Assembly: GCF_000611645.1 (NCBI RefSeq)
Contig: NW_014012199.1
Location: forward strand, 1 to 14,261
Source of the DNA: Monoraphidium neglectum
Taxonomy: Eukaryota > Chlorophyta > Chlorophyceae > Sphaeropleales > Selenastraceae
DNA length: 14,261 nucleotides
Direction: 5' to 3'
Shown: in pieces, positions 1 through 9,613 of the stretch
How positions within the stretch are numbered: the stretch's first letter is position 1
How the letters are laid out: each line of letters starts with the position of its first letter
Translations under genes and position numbers: made by a program
The notes under the pieces: model-generated
Database searches by the model: none
What the model was told of the DNA's origin: nothing
The model's input: only the letters and a program-made list of their open reading frames with translations

Positions 1-2173
1 AGGTTGTACAGCGCCATGGCGTCACCGCCCTCCGCCGCCACCTGGAACGCGCGGTACGCCGACGCCTCGTCGCGCGCCACGCCGCGCCCCACCAGCCGCC
101 GGTACCCCAGGCGACGCTGGAGACAATCGATATCGGGAGCAGGCAGGCAGGGGTGTGGAGGAGCGGAGTGAGGTGGGGGCGCGTGGTGGAGGGACCGGAA
201 CAGGGCCGGGGCCGTGAGGAGGACGAGGGGGCCGGGCCGCGCGCGGATGCAAGCGGCGGCAGGGCCCGCTGGCTGAGGGCGAGCGCATCCCGAGACGCGC
301 TGCGCATGGCCCGCCTCCACAAGCGACCACGCCCTGCAGCCGGCGGCCACGCCGCAGGCCCGCCCTCGCGTCGCACGCCACCCATAACCGTCGCGGGTGC
401 CCTCCTGCTCATCCACACCGTTGCCTTGCCCTCGCCCACACCCTTGCGCGCTGCCCGCCGCTCGACAAGCACCCGGTGCCATGACAGCGCCGCCCTCCCC
501 TCCCCTTGCGCGCACGTCCTCAGCTTGCCACCGCAAAGGCACTGCAACGTGCGTGGGTCCGCACGTCCGCATACCCACGCAAGCGTCGGCGTTTCTGCGC
601 TCCCAGGCCCACCTGTGCCTGCGCGTCCCCCCTGAAAGCTGCGTCCTCCTCCATGCGCACGACATCATCCACGTCGTCCCAATTCAGGTCCACCTGCGGC
701 GCCTGCGCGTCCGCCCAGCGCTCCCGCAGGCGCACGGGCGCGGCGGGCAGATGGAAGTTGCTGCCGTCCTGCGGCGCAGCGCGTTGGGGGCAGGTGGCGG
801 GGATCTAGGTGGGCGGCCATCGGGCTGAGGGCGTTCAAGGCAGAGCTTCACTTGTGGCGGTCCTGTGCAGGGGCCAGCTGCAGGTGTCGCATCCTGATAC
901 GATACAAAGTGTACGAGTCGCTGTTTTGGAAGCCGCCAAAGTTCGCTGCCGCAGAGCGCCGCGGCGGCTCCGGAGGAGAGGGGTCGCGTGCCGCCCCGGC
1001 GGCGGCGGCCCCGCAAAGCAGGAACCCCTTTGCTGCTTCATGTGGCGGCTGCGCGCGACGCCACCAGAGAGCAACCCGCACGCCCGCGCCTGCCCACCCC
1101 CCCCTTGCGCGCGCGGCCGCGAGGGAGGGGCGAGGCGAGCGCAGCGCACCTTCTCCACGCGCGCCGCCACGGCCGCGGCCGCAAGCCGCAGGTGCCGCAG
1201 CCCCTCGCCGCAGCTGGGCGCGAGGCCGCGGCCCATGAGGTAGCGGTCCGCCAGCGCCAGGTGCGCCTCGGTGCTGTTCGCAGCCGCCGCGCGCCGCAGC
1301 AGCCCCACGACGCCTGCACTTCCGCCACCGCCGCTGCTGCTGCCGCCCTCTGCGTCCCCGAAGAGCTGCGGCGCGGCGCCTAGCGCGGCCAGGAGGTACG
1401 TGGCGCGCGCCTCCGCCTGCAGCTCCGCCATCGCGGCGCCCGCCAGCGGCGCGGCGGCGTGCGCGGCGAGCGACGCGTCGAGGCGGGCGCTCAGCAGCCG
1501 CAGGCCCGCAGCGGCGGCGGGGATGTCGCGGCGGCCGGCGGGGCCGAGGCCCAGGAGGGACTCGCAGCGCTGCAGCCTGTTGGGCGTGCGCGAGCGGCAG
1601 GCGCGGCGGGGCGCGCAGTTTGAGGGGAGGCGGGCGGGGCGCCTGGCGAATGTCGTCAGACGTGAGGCGGCTGCCGGGATCCCTCAGGTCATGGCGGGGC
1701 GCTTCGGCGCGCACCTGCTGTGCATGCATAGCCAACCAGATGGCAGGGAATGCTAGCGCAGCGCGCGTGGCCGCGCGGGTTGCACGAGAAAGGAGGTGCA
1801 TGCGTTCAGCAAGCAAGTAGAGACCTACATGACTGTGGAGCGTTGTGCGGCCTTTGTGTGCTCCAGCGCCGCCACTCCGGCCAGCTCTGGCTGCTGCGCT
1901 TGCTGCTGAAGCTGCTGCAGGTTGTCTCGCCATCCATCACCTGCCCCGCCACCGCTTGCGCCGCTCTCAGGGGCGGCTGCATCACGCAGCGAGCCATGAG
2001 CACCTGCAGCGCGCGCGGGTGCAGGTGCAGTGCGATCGAGTGATGTGCGCGCCGCAGCATCAACAGCAAAACTGAGAAGCAATACGATCCTGCAACTTAC
2101 CAATTACCAGACCCCCCGTCCACGTAGCAAGGCACACAACCAGCAGCACGCCCGCTGCCTGCGGTCCGCGCAT
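1..2173 (-). CDS. HRD3: HRD3/SEL1L-like ERAD adaptor, 5' part (partial, 5 exons in window)
   Basis: HRD3/SEL1L is the ER-lumen substrate adaptor and stabiliser of the HRD1 ubiquitin ligase in ER-associated degradation. My exon model is 2173-2101, 2003-1829, 1576-1150, 768-613 and 116-1, with phase kept at all four junctions; about 315 residues lie in the window and the 3' end is outside. Exon 1 starts MRGPQAAGVLLVVCLATW, a typical signal peptide, and ends at a strong gtaagt donor. Residues about 184-225 contain a Sel1-like repeat (ALADRYLMGRGLAPSCGEGL) resembling the SEL1L segment with YRYLAG...SCE. Residues about 237-277 contain PVRLRER, then LNWDDVDD and AAFRGDAQAQ, resembling the VRLTER, ILDWD and AERGDVQIQ blocks of SEL1L in the same order. 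The last exon opens a further Sel1 repeat (LGYRRLVGRGVARDEASAY, then AAEGGDAMALYN). The linker between the signal peptide and the repeats is Gln/Ala/Gly-rich, and a Ser/Gly run interrupts exon 3. Family assignment is good; the exon 2-3 boundaries are less certain than the rest. Another Sel1-repeat secretory protein is the main alternative. Confidence 0.8.
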
Positions 2174-2706
2174 CACGGCTGTTCGCGCTGCATGCCAAAC
2201 ATATGTTTGTATTCTTTTGTCCTCTAAGCTTGGATGCTTGGGTGGTTAGAACGGTAGATCAAGTGATGACGCTTGTCCCAACGTTTCAACGTGCAAAACA
2301 AAGCCAATCATCATACATGACACGGATGATGATGTAGCGGTATACGGTAAAACAAGCGTGCTGGGCGCCAAGTGCGCCGTCCGTCCTGCAGACCGGGTAC
2401 CTGCAAATGAGCCAAGGTTGAAAAGTGAGTCGCGGACAGCTGGCTGCCATACAAGGAACATGGATGCCACGTCAATCATCAATCCTGCAGTGCCCTTGAT
2501 GCCACAGGATAGTGTTTGTTCCATCCGCGAAAGGGGTGAGCGCAGTGTCTGAGCCGACGTTGTGTTGCATGTTGGAAGGCTCTGAACAAGATCCCCCCAG
2601 CCGGCAATGCGAGCGGTCCGCTGCACTGCCAATTGGACGGCGGCAAGAATGGCATTGCTGCAGAAGGGGCTGGGGAGCGGTCGTGCAGCGACAGCCTGTA
2701 CAGTGA

Positions 2707-2813
2707 CACCGTGCTGCCAATTAATTAACCACCTGCTCCTGCAGCTCCTGGTGCGGCGGCGGCCTGTAACGCCGTGCTGCCAATCAATCCACCACCTGCT
2801 GCTGCAGCCCCTG
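2707..2813. repeat. Two-copy tandem duplication, period 63 bases
   Basis: Two diverged copies of about 44 bases lie at 2707-2750 and 2770-2813. Each runs CCGTGCTGCCAATyAATyAA-like sequence, then CCACCTGCT, then a CTGCAG palindrome, then CCTG. The offset between matching bases is 63. Differences are scattered substitutions plus a one- or two-base indel. The copies lie upstream of both divergent genes, so they may be promoter elements or a neutral local duplication. Confidence 0.75.
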
Positions 2814-3149
2814 TCATACATGATGAAGTACAAGGCTGCACGCCCACGCACGCACACAGGCGCACGCGATTACATTTCCACTGGGAGCTGCTTTTGCTTA
2901 GAATCAGCGGCCAGCTATATCAGCCAGCTAAATGGATAGCTTTTGACGACCAAGATGGGGCAGGAAGTGGATAAATGGAAAGACAGGGCCCTGCTGTCTT
3001 TCTTCGGGGCGAGCGAGGTGGTGGCGAGCTGCAGGCTGACCTCTTTTGTCGTGGTCCATTTCTTCTCAAACAAAGCGTCTTCCCGCTTATTGCCTGTGTC
3101 CGGGGTTCTTCGCAGGCAGCTGGCATGGTCACTCGCGCCGAGCGGCGTT

Positions 3150-3314
3150 CTCATCTCACATTCCGGCGTGGCCCGCCTGCCGCCCCCTCTTCCCGCCCCG
3201 CTAGGACAGCGTCGTATCAAGCGCGCCCTTATGACGGGCAGATGGGCAGTGTGGTGATGAAAAAATGATCAACCCCGGTCAGTTGGGTGCTGCTGCATCC
3301 TCATCTCACATTCC
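3150..3314. repeat. 15-base direct repeat, copies 150 bases apart, upstream of P450
   Basis: The 15-mer CTCATCTCACATTCC occurs at 3150-3164 and again at 3300-3314, identical and offset by exactly 150 bases. Each copy is followed, at different distances, by GGACAGCG. Both lie within 440 bases of the P450 start codon, which makes a duplicated regulatory element possible. No binding protein can be named. Confidence 0.7.
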
Positions 3315-3586
3315 CTGCCGGACAGCGACACGGAAGCTGGCACCAACGAACAGCAACCGGCTGGGTAAAACAAGGGGCGTGATCGACGTTCGTCTTCAGC
3401 TTACTCAAATAGTCATATACGACTTGTACTCGCGGGCAAGGACTGAAGAAAGGCGTTTCTACGCGCTGCACACCCCCCGGCTCCCTCTGCACTTCCAGTG
3501 ACAAGCCTTTCGTGCACTCTGCGCGTCAGTCTTTGATTGAATATCGGTGTCGGGTTACGGCTACATCGGAAAGCCGATAGTACAGG

Positions 3587-6500
3587 ATGGCCGACTCAAT
3601 CAGCCAGCTGCTGTCCTTAGCAGCGGGCAATGAGCTCGCGCTCGCATTCGCGGGCGTGGCGGGACTTTTCGGCCTCTACTGGCTCTTGTCAAGCATCAGG
3701 TACGTGATACACCTGCGTGGGACGCGCTGCGCCCGAGCCCCAGGCCCGCCGTCACCGGGCGGCACGCGCGTCGCCGTGGCGACACTCGCCATCGCTCAGC
3801 GCAGCCCGGGGTTATCCGGCCAGCCCTGACAGCTGCCATGTACAACGTGCATTACAGGCGCCCCATCGGCGACATGGATAAGATTCCCGGGCCCTGGAAA
3901 AAGGCATACCCGGTGGTTGGGAACCTGCTCGAGTGCCTGCGCCCCGACTTCCACAAAGTGCTGCTCAAGTGGGCCGACGACCACGGTGAGCTGCCAGCGA
4001 GAGGTTTTGTCAGGGGAGAGGTGCACGCCGCTCGCCTGCCTCGTAGGCGAGCGGGGAGCGCACCGCCACCGATTGAGCTTGGCGCGCAACAAGGCAGACA
4101 GCGGCGGCCGCATCGGCCACTTTTGAGGCATAACGCTCGACCCCGGGCCCGCCGACGTGACCCCCCGCTGAAAAATAAACTCATCCCGCGGGCCGACCAA
4201 CGAAGGCGGCGTGGTGCGCCTCAAGTTCCTGTGGAAGGACGCGCTTATCGTGACAGACCCCCAGGCGCTCGCCTCTATCATGGGCCGCGGGGAGGGCGCG
4301 CTGGATAAGGCGGCCGGCGTGTACGCGACCATCAACTACATGTGAGCCCCCTCGGCGCGGCCTGCGGCTGTGGTTTATGCTTGTATATATTAAGTCTGCA
4401 ACACCACAGATTAAAGTAACCTCTGGATGCCGATCGCCGCGGAGCAGCAGCTGCTGGAGGCGTTGCTGCGAGCCGTAATCGCCGACCGCGAGCCGTAATC
4501 GCCGACCACGGGCCCGTGGACCGCATCCCCGCAACCGCCGCCGGCCGCCACGCCTGCAACCCCCACTGTCCAGGTGCGACCCCCACGGCGCGCCGAACCT
4601 GCTGACGGGCGCCGCGACAGACACCTGGAAGGCGATCCGCCGCGCGGTGGCCGTTTCCTTCAGCACCCAGAACATCAAGGTGCGGCCGGGGGCGCGCGGC
4701 GGCGGGCCGTTTCGGCAGAGCACTGTGGCGGCGGCGCGAGCACGGACTCCCGCTCCACAAAGCCAACCGACAGAGTGGACAGGGCACTCGCACGACACAA
4801 CCACGCCAACAATCCTCCGCCCTCTCGATTGCCGCTTTTTGCTGATCCGCAGAAGAAGTACCCCCTGATCCTCTCGCGCATCAACGAGCTCGTCAGCCGC
4901 GTCAGCGCGCAGGGCCCCGACGCGTCCATCGACGTCGACCAGGCGGCGCTGCGGGTGACGCTGGACGTCATTGGGCTCGCGGGCTTTGGGCACGATTACC
5001 AATCGGTCAAGCAGGACAAGCCCGCGTACGACCACCTGCTGGTGCGTGGCTTTTTTGCTGGAATGGATCCCTGGTGTTTTACAAGCTTGCCCTGAGCAGA
5101 GGGCTTTACAGCTGGCTGGTTTGCGTGTGTACGAAATGGCAGGGGGAAGATGCAGTCGGTGTGAGAGGGACGCCCCTGCAACAATTACTCAAAGTTGCAA
5201 CTCGCAAGCCACGGAGGCAACAGGCATCCAACCCATCCGACTCACTCTGCACCGCAACGCCCATCCCCACGCAGCGCGTTCTGCCGCGCTGCTTCACGGA
5301 GGTGATGCTGCGCGTCGCCAACCCGGCGCGCCAGGCGGTGCCCTCCCTGTTCAAGGGCGGCGACAAGGGTGAGCCCGCCGCCAGCCGCCCGCTGCTTTTT
5401 GCCACTTTGCGGCCGGCAACCCAGCCCCCCGCCGCCGGCGCTGCAGCTGTTTCGGCTCGTCCATTCCCAGCAGCCTGTTTCTGCTTGTTTCTGTTCCCGC
5501 CGGGGCGCAGCTCGGCCCCGTTTGGCCCCCCAGAAGCCCTGGTATATATGTGGGTGGCCCCCTGAAACCTTGGGCCCCGCCAAATCCCCCAATAATCGAC
5601 CCGCCAGGCTCCAAGGCTTTTGACATGTTCCAGGCCGAGATGCGCATCCTGCTGGAGGAGATGAAGCGCCGCGGGCCCCCGCCATCGGGCGACCAGGACA
5701 TCGCGTCGCAGCTGTACCGCGTTATGGCGGAGAACCCCGACGTCAGCGAGGACCGCGTGATGAGCGAGATCGGGATCCTGTTCGTGGAGGGGTTCGAAAC
5801 GACAGGTGGGCGCCGCGGCCGGAGGCGTCCCGAGATCATCAGCACGGCGGCGACGGCGGCGGCCGCTCGGCTGGATGGGGTCCGCGGGGCGGCGGTGTGT
5901 GAAGGTGTAGCGGGGAGGGGTTGTTGAGGCCGTGGCAGCTGACTTGGCCCTGACCGTTGAGCTGCCGCCGCCGTCTTCCGCGTATTGCAGGCCACACCAC
6001 CGCCTGGACGCTGCTGCACGCGGCCACCAGCCCGGGCGTGCAGGAGCGCGTTGCGGAGGAGCTGGACGCGGCCGGCCTGCTGTCCAAGCCGGGGGCCCCG
6101 CCGCCGCGGGAGATGGAGGTGCGCGCGGCCCCGGCTGCCTTGGTGGTATCTCGTGATTGCTGCTGATCGGGGCGCCTTTCATGGTCGTGATCTGCGGGCT
6201 CGCGGGGTTGCCTGGGTGCTCTCTGTGTGACCCTGGAAGCTTCTGCAACTTACTGCGCCTCACGCAATCACCCCATAGTCCAGAATTTTGGTGGTCAAAA
6301 CAAGTCGGCCTGGTCGCTGACACAGCTCCGCCGTCCCCCATAAACGCCTCCCAAAAATGCCGCAGTTTGAGGACCTGAAGAAGCTTCCCTACCTGACCGC
6401 GGTCGCCAAGGAGGCCATGCGCATGCTGCCCGTCGTGTCGCTCATGGGCCGCGTGACCGAGAAGACCGTGCGCGTCGGCAAGTACACCGTGCCGCCGGGC

Positions 6501-7243
6501 GTGGTGGTCGGCACGCCGCTGTACGCGATCCACAACACGAAGCACAATTGGGAGGCGCCGGCGGAGTTCAGGCCAGAGCGGTGGCTGGACGTGCCCGTGG
6601 AAACTTATGTCTACAATTCGAAGAGCGGTGGCGCCGCGCCCGCCGACGCGGAGGCGAGCAGCGGCGGCGGCGGCGCGACGAGCAGGCTGGCGGCGGCGGC
6701 GGCGGCGAGCAAGGAGGGTATCACCTTCATGCCGTTCAGCGACGGGCCGCGGTCGTGCGTGGGGCAGTCGCTGGCCAAGGCGGAGGTGCTGACGCTGCTC
6801 GCCAAGGTGCGCGGCGCCCCTGCCCACTGCCCCCGGTTTTGTTGTCCGGCGCGCCGCGGCCGCTCGACAGCTCTGCGCCTGGCATGGATGGGCAGCACTC
6901 TGGACGCCCTCACTGGCGGGCCCGCGACGCCACCCGCCTGCGCCCCAAACCCTCCACATGCACCGCCCCGACACCCAAAACTTCCAGTGTGCACGTCCAG
7001 CCACCCTCGATGCGCTGACGTCATCGCCCATACATACCCACCCCCCCACCCAATACCCACCCCCAGATTCTCGGCAGCTTCAAGCTCGAGCTGGCGCCTG
7101 AGATGGGCGGCCTGCAGGGTGTCTTGGCTCGCGAGAGCACGCACCTCACTCTGCAGACCTGCGGCACCAAGGGCATCCGCATGCGCATGACCCCGCGCAG
7201 CGAGCACGTCGCCGCCGGCGTCGTGTGCGCGCAGCAGGAGTGA
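3587..7243 (+). CDS. Cytochrome P450 monooxygenase, 569 aa, ten exons
   Basis: Haem-thiolate monooxygenase, probably held in the ER membrane by its N-terminus and fed electrons by a P450 reductase; the substrate is unknown. Exons: 3587-3699, 3858-3985, 4206-4341, 4574-4679, 4853-5041, 5275-5368, 5608-5805, 5991-6118, 6366-6806, 7067-7243. All introns are GT...AG and all nine junctions keep phase (1710 coding bases). Residues about 17-36 form a hydrophobic anchor (LALAFAGVAGLFGLYWLL). The proline-rich hinge is IPGPW. Helix I carries EGFETTGHTT at about 316-325, with the junction of exons 7 and 8 inside the motif. Helix K ExxR is E380-R383 (KEAMRM). PERF is FRPERW at 432-437. The haem loop is FSDGPRSCVG at 488-497, with Cys495 as iron ligand. 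An Ala/Gly/Ser-rich insert of about 30 residues (roughly 449-479) sits between PERW and the haem loop. The first ATG of the first exon was taken as the start because the anchor follows directly. The CYP family cannot be assigned by eye. Confidence 0.95.
4028..4054. repeat. Perfect 10-bp inverted repeat inside P450 intron 2
   Basis: CCGCTCGCCT at 4028-4037 is exactly complementary to AGGCGAGCGG at 4045-4054, with a 7-base loop. The hairpin starts about 40 bases after the donor of intron 2 (3986-4205). It may bring the splice sites closer together or be chance in GC-rich sequence. Confidence 0.7.
4469..4507. repeat. 20-base tandem duplication inside P450 intron 3
   Basis: CGAGCCGTAATCGCCGACC is present twice in direct succession with a 20-base period. 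The intron (4342-4573) also carries an A+T-rich pocket around 4376-4425 (TTGTATATATTAAG), unlike the surrounding introns. This is a recent local duplication with no coding effect. Confidence 0.8.
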
Positions 7244-8231
7244 ATTCGGCCGGCACGGCGGCGGGGTCGATGGCTGCCGATCGCGGGCCCACTCTTCCTA
7301 GTTGGGCGGGCAGACAAAACTGATGCGAGGGGCTTGGGGAGGGGGGGTGCCGTGGGCGGCAGCGGCGGGCGTGCGCGCCCTGAGCGCGCGGCCGGCGGGC
7401 TCGACCGTTGCCCGTTTCGGGCTTGCGCCGACGCTGACATCAGCGGGCGTCGAGCGTGCGCCTTGCGCGCGAGTGTTTTCCCTTTGACTGCGCGGGTGGG
7501 TGCAGAAGTTTGCGCGGGCGGCGACCCCGGTCCGACGGACAGCAATCCAGATACGTCGTGTTTTCCAACAGTCGCGCCGTCCCATCGGCTTCAAAACATC
7601 CGAGCCTCTTAGGCCGATCAGCGCAGCCGCCCCCACGCAATAAATGATGATTAGGAAAGGCTGCCAGCGGCTGTGGTCTGTATGGCTGCTGAAACTCTTT
7701 TTAATGGCAGCCGGAGGTCGCTGCAATTGCGACAGAGAGCCACCCACAACGCGCCCGTGCGGCCCGCAGAGGGGCCCTCCGATTGCGCGTACTCATGTGC
7801 ACCACAGTGCCGCCATAGTCTGTCGGCAGGCGTCTGTTTGTCAGGCCCGAGCACCCGAGTGTCGGACGCCCCTAAAAATTGCGGCACTCGCACTGCATGC
7901 CCGCAGCCCGGGCACCGATGCGCGCCTGCACACACTATGCAACTGGCGCGAAAGCCGGGATTGCGGCGTGCCTGGACACCACCTGACAGTTTGACCCCCT
8001 CATCCGTTAAAATCTTGCAGTTGTGAGCGCTGTGCGCAGCATATGGCGCGCTGGCGTTCCCACGCCCGAGAAACCACTGTGTAATGACCCTGGCTTTGCG
8101 CCGTGACAGGCTTGGGATGCTGATGTGGCGCTGGATGGTGCAGCATCTCCTCCTTTCCTCCCGCCGCTTGTCAACCAGAACATATGCTTTGCACCTGGAG
8201 CCATGCGTGCCAACTCAAAAGCCACCTCAGC
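7244..8231. other. Convergent intergenic region and P450 3' flank
   Basis: The P450 ends at 7243 on the plus strand and the methyltransferase ends at 8232 on the minus strand, so both 3' UTRs should lie here. Candidate plus-strand poly(A) signals are AATAAA at 7639-7644 and TGTAA, the usual green algal signal, at 8080-8084. Both are rather far from the P450 stop, so neither is firm. No minus-strand TGTAA is seen downstream of the methyltransferase stop. Small frames such as 7644-7994 show no domain or splice support. Nothing else recognised. Confidence 0.5.
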
Positions 8232-9613
8232 TTACACGACGTAAGGCACAAACAGCTTGGGGGTTCGAAGGCAATAGTCATCGTATTCGGCCCCAAACGC
8301 CGCCCGCAGCACCTCGGCCTCCAGCCGCGCGCGGCGCCGGTAGTAAGCGGCGCATATCCAGGCCGCCAGCAGCGCGAAGGGCGCGGAGTGGCAGGCCAGG
8401 CAGTAGCCGCAGAACAGGAGCATGTAGGAGCCGTATATGGGGTGCTGCGGTCGAGGGACGTGGGAAGGGGGGGGGCAGGGCAGACGTGGGTCCACTCGTG
8501 CAGAGGTCAATCACAAGGGGGGAGTGAGCAAAGGGTGTTTCGAAGACTGGGAACCAGCCTGCAGGTCGCCTGCCAGGTATTCATACATGATTACAAACCA
8601 AAGTCTTGGCATCAGGGGCATCCGTCCGTCCTCCGGCAAATCCTGCCCTGGCGCGCGCCAGCAGTGGGAACCACCGCGCCAGCGGCGCGCCGCCCTCGGA
8701 GACGAGGCACCAGGCGCCGCCGCCCCACCTGCACCAGCTTGTACGGCCCGTCCTTCACCAGTTGCTTGGGCGCGACCACTCTATCGTACGCCGACCCAAG
8801 GGCGTCCGCCGCCCACCAGTTGAGCCGGATCGCAGCCGCGATGCAGGCCGCCCCCAACAGATCGTACAGAGTGAGCCCCGCCGCGCGGTCAAGCGGCGCC
8901 GCTGCGGCGATAGATAGGAACCGACGCAGAGGCAGCCAGTGGATTACGGGCATCGCCGCGATGAAGGCGAGCAGCGACGCGGCCCGCGCGGGCCCACGGC
9001 GCTGCGCGTCTTCGCGGGCGGGGGCGAGCGGGCCGTGGCGCAGGATGCGACGCACTGAGCCGCTGGCAAAGAATGCGAAATAGGCGGCGAACAGGAGCCA
9101 CACGCGGGGGGATGAGATGCCGCCCGGGCTCAGCACGGCGGGCGCGAGGATCAGGGCGGCCAGGCCGGCGGCCAGCTGCAGCGCCTGCCGCCGCGCGGCA
9201 CGCGCCCACTCGCGCTGCGGCGGCGCTGGCTCCCGCGGCGACGCGGCCGGTGGTGGGGCGCCTGCTGCCGCCGCTGCTGCTGCTGCTGTCGCTGTTGTGG
9301 GTGCGTCTGCTGCTGCATTGATTTTGCCATCAGTTGTGTGATTGCTGCCTCCAAGCTGCTGCTGCTGCTGCTGTTTCAGGCGCGCCGCAGCCTCCTCGCG
9401 CGCCTTGCGCCGCTCCAGGCCCTGAGTCACAAACCAGAAGGCTTCCTCTTCTGACTCGTCAGCGCCCTTGGAGCCTTGAGTGGCGCGTCGTACAGGAGGC
9501 GAGCCCCATTTGCACGAATGTCGGCGCGCTGGCAGCACTGCTGCCGCTGATGCAGGGCGCCACATCGGGTGCCGCTGATCGCCGAGCGCTCGGGTGACAG
9601 TTGCTGCATCCAT
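8232..9613 (-). CDS. ICMT/PEMT-like integral membrane methyltransferase, 365 aa, two exons
   Basis: SAM-dependent membrane methyltransferase of the isoprenylcysteine carboxyl methyltransferase/phospholipid methyltransferase superfamily; the methyl acceptor cannot be told. Exons are 9613-8729 and 8444-8232, intron GT...AG, phase 0. The family core is intact: LVKDGPYKLV (285-294), then HPIYG (296-300) across the splice junction, two hydrophobic spans (about 303-329), and the C-terminal signature L336-P362, with E337, L341, F345-G346, Y349, Y352 and R355, resembling ExxxLxxxFGxxYxxY of ICMT-like proteins. Further hydrophobic spans lie at about 143-162, 171-186, 211-228 and 247-263. Residues 1-45 have no acidic residue after Asp2 other than Asp12 and are rich in Arg/Ala/Ser/Pro, like an organellar transit peptide; a charged segment, six glutamines (81-86) and a poly-Ala linker follow. 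The start at 9613 is the first ATG of a long in-phase exon; a later start is possible. The position before HPxY is Gln295 where Arg is usual. Confidence 0.85.
9356..9373. repeat. CTG/CAG triplet run coding six glutamines
   Basis: Six uninterrupted CTG units on the plus strand read as CAG on the coding strand and give Gln81-86 of the methyltransferase. A second GCTGCTGCTG-rich patch at about 9273-9315 codes the alanine-rich linker. These simple repeats lie outside the catalytic core and are likely to vary in length between strains. Confidence 0.85.

Larger units (their letters stand above)
2174..3586. other. Divergent intergenic region between HRD3-like gene and P450
   Basis: This stretch of about 1.4 kb separates two genes transcribed away from each other and should hold both promoters. 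It is visibly richer in A+T than the flanking genes. It contains a two-copy tandem duplication, a spaced direct repeat and, in the last 25 bases before the P450 start, a small hairpin (ATCGG, loop AAAG, CCGAT at 3564-3577). A 203-codon open frame on the minus strand (2246-2857) begins only with GTG, runs through the tandem duplication and shows no recognisable domain, so I do not call it a gene. No convincing TATA box could be singled out. Confidence 0.6.

Noticed and set aside
848..1933. A 361-codon minus-strand frame in the HRD3 region
   Set aside because: It is a different frame from the Sel1-repeat exons and reads as basic low-complexity sequence; the motif-bearing exons use other frames joined at good splice sites.
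2246..2857. A 203-codon minus-strand frame in the divergent intergenic region
   Set aside because: It begins with GTG, crosses a tandem duplication and has no domain, although its length in a less GC-rich stretch made it worth considering.
5106..7049. A 647-codon open frame on the minus strand opposite the P450
   Set aside because: It lies across several P450 exons and introns, is Arg/Ala/Pro-rich without a domain, and is the expected shadow of GC-rich coding sequence.
7644..7994. A 116-codon plus-strand frame in the convergent region
   Set aside because: Although it starts with ATG and a hydrophobic run, the rest is Cys/Arg-rich and unlike any family; it probably lies in the P450 3' flank.
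8184..9083. A 299-codon plus-strand frame opposite the methyltransferase
   Set aside because: It is antisense to a well-supported coding exon and shows only Arg/Ala/Ser-rich sequence.
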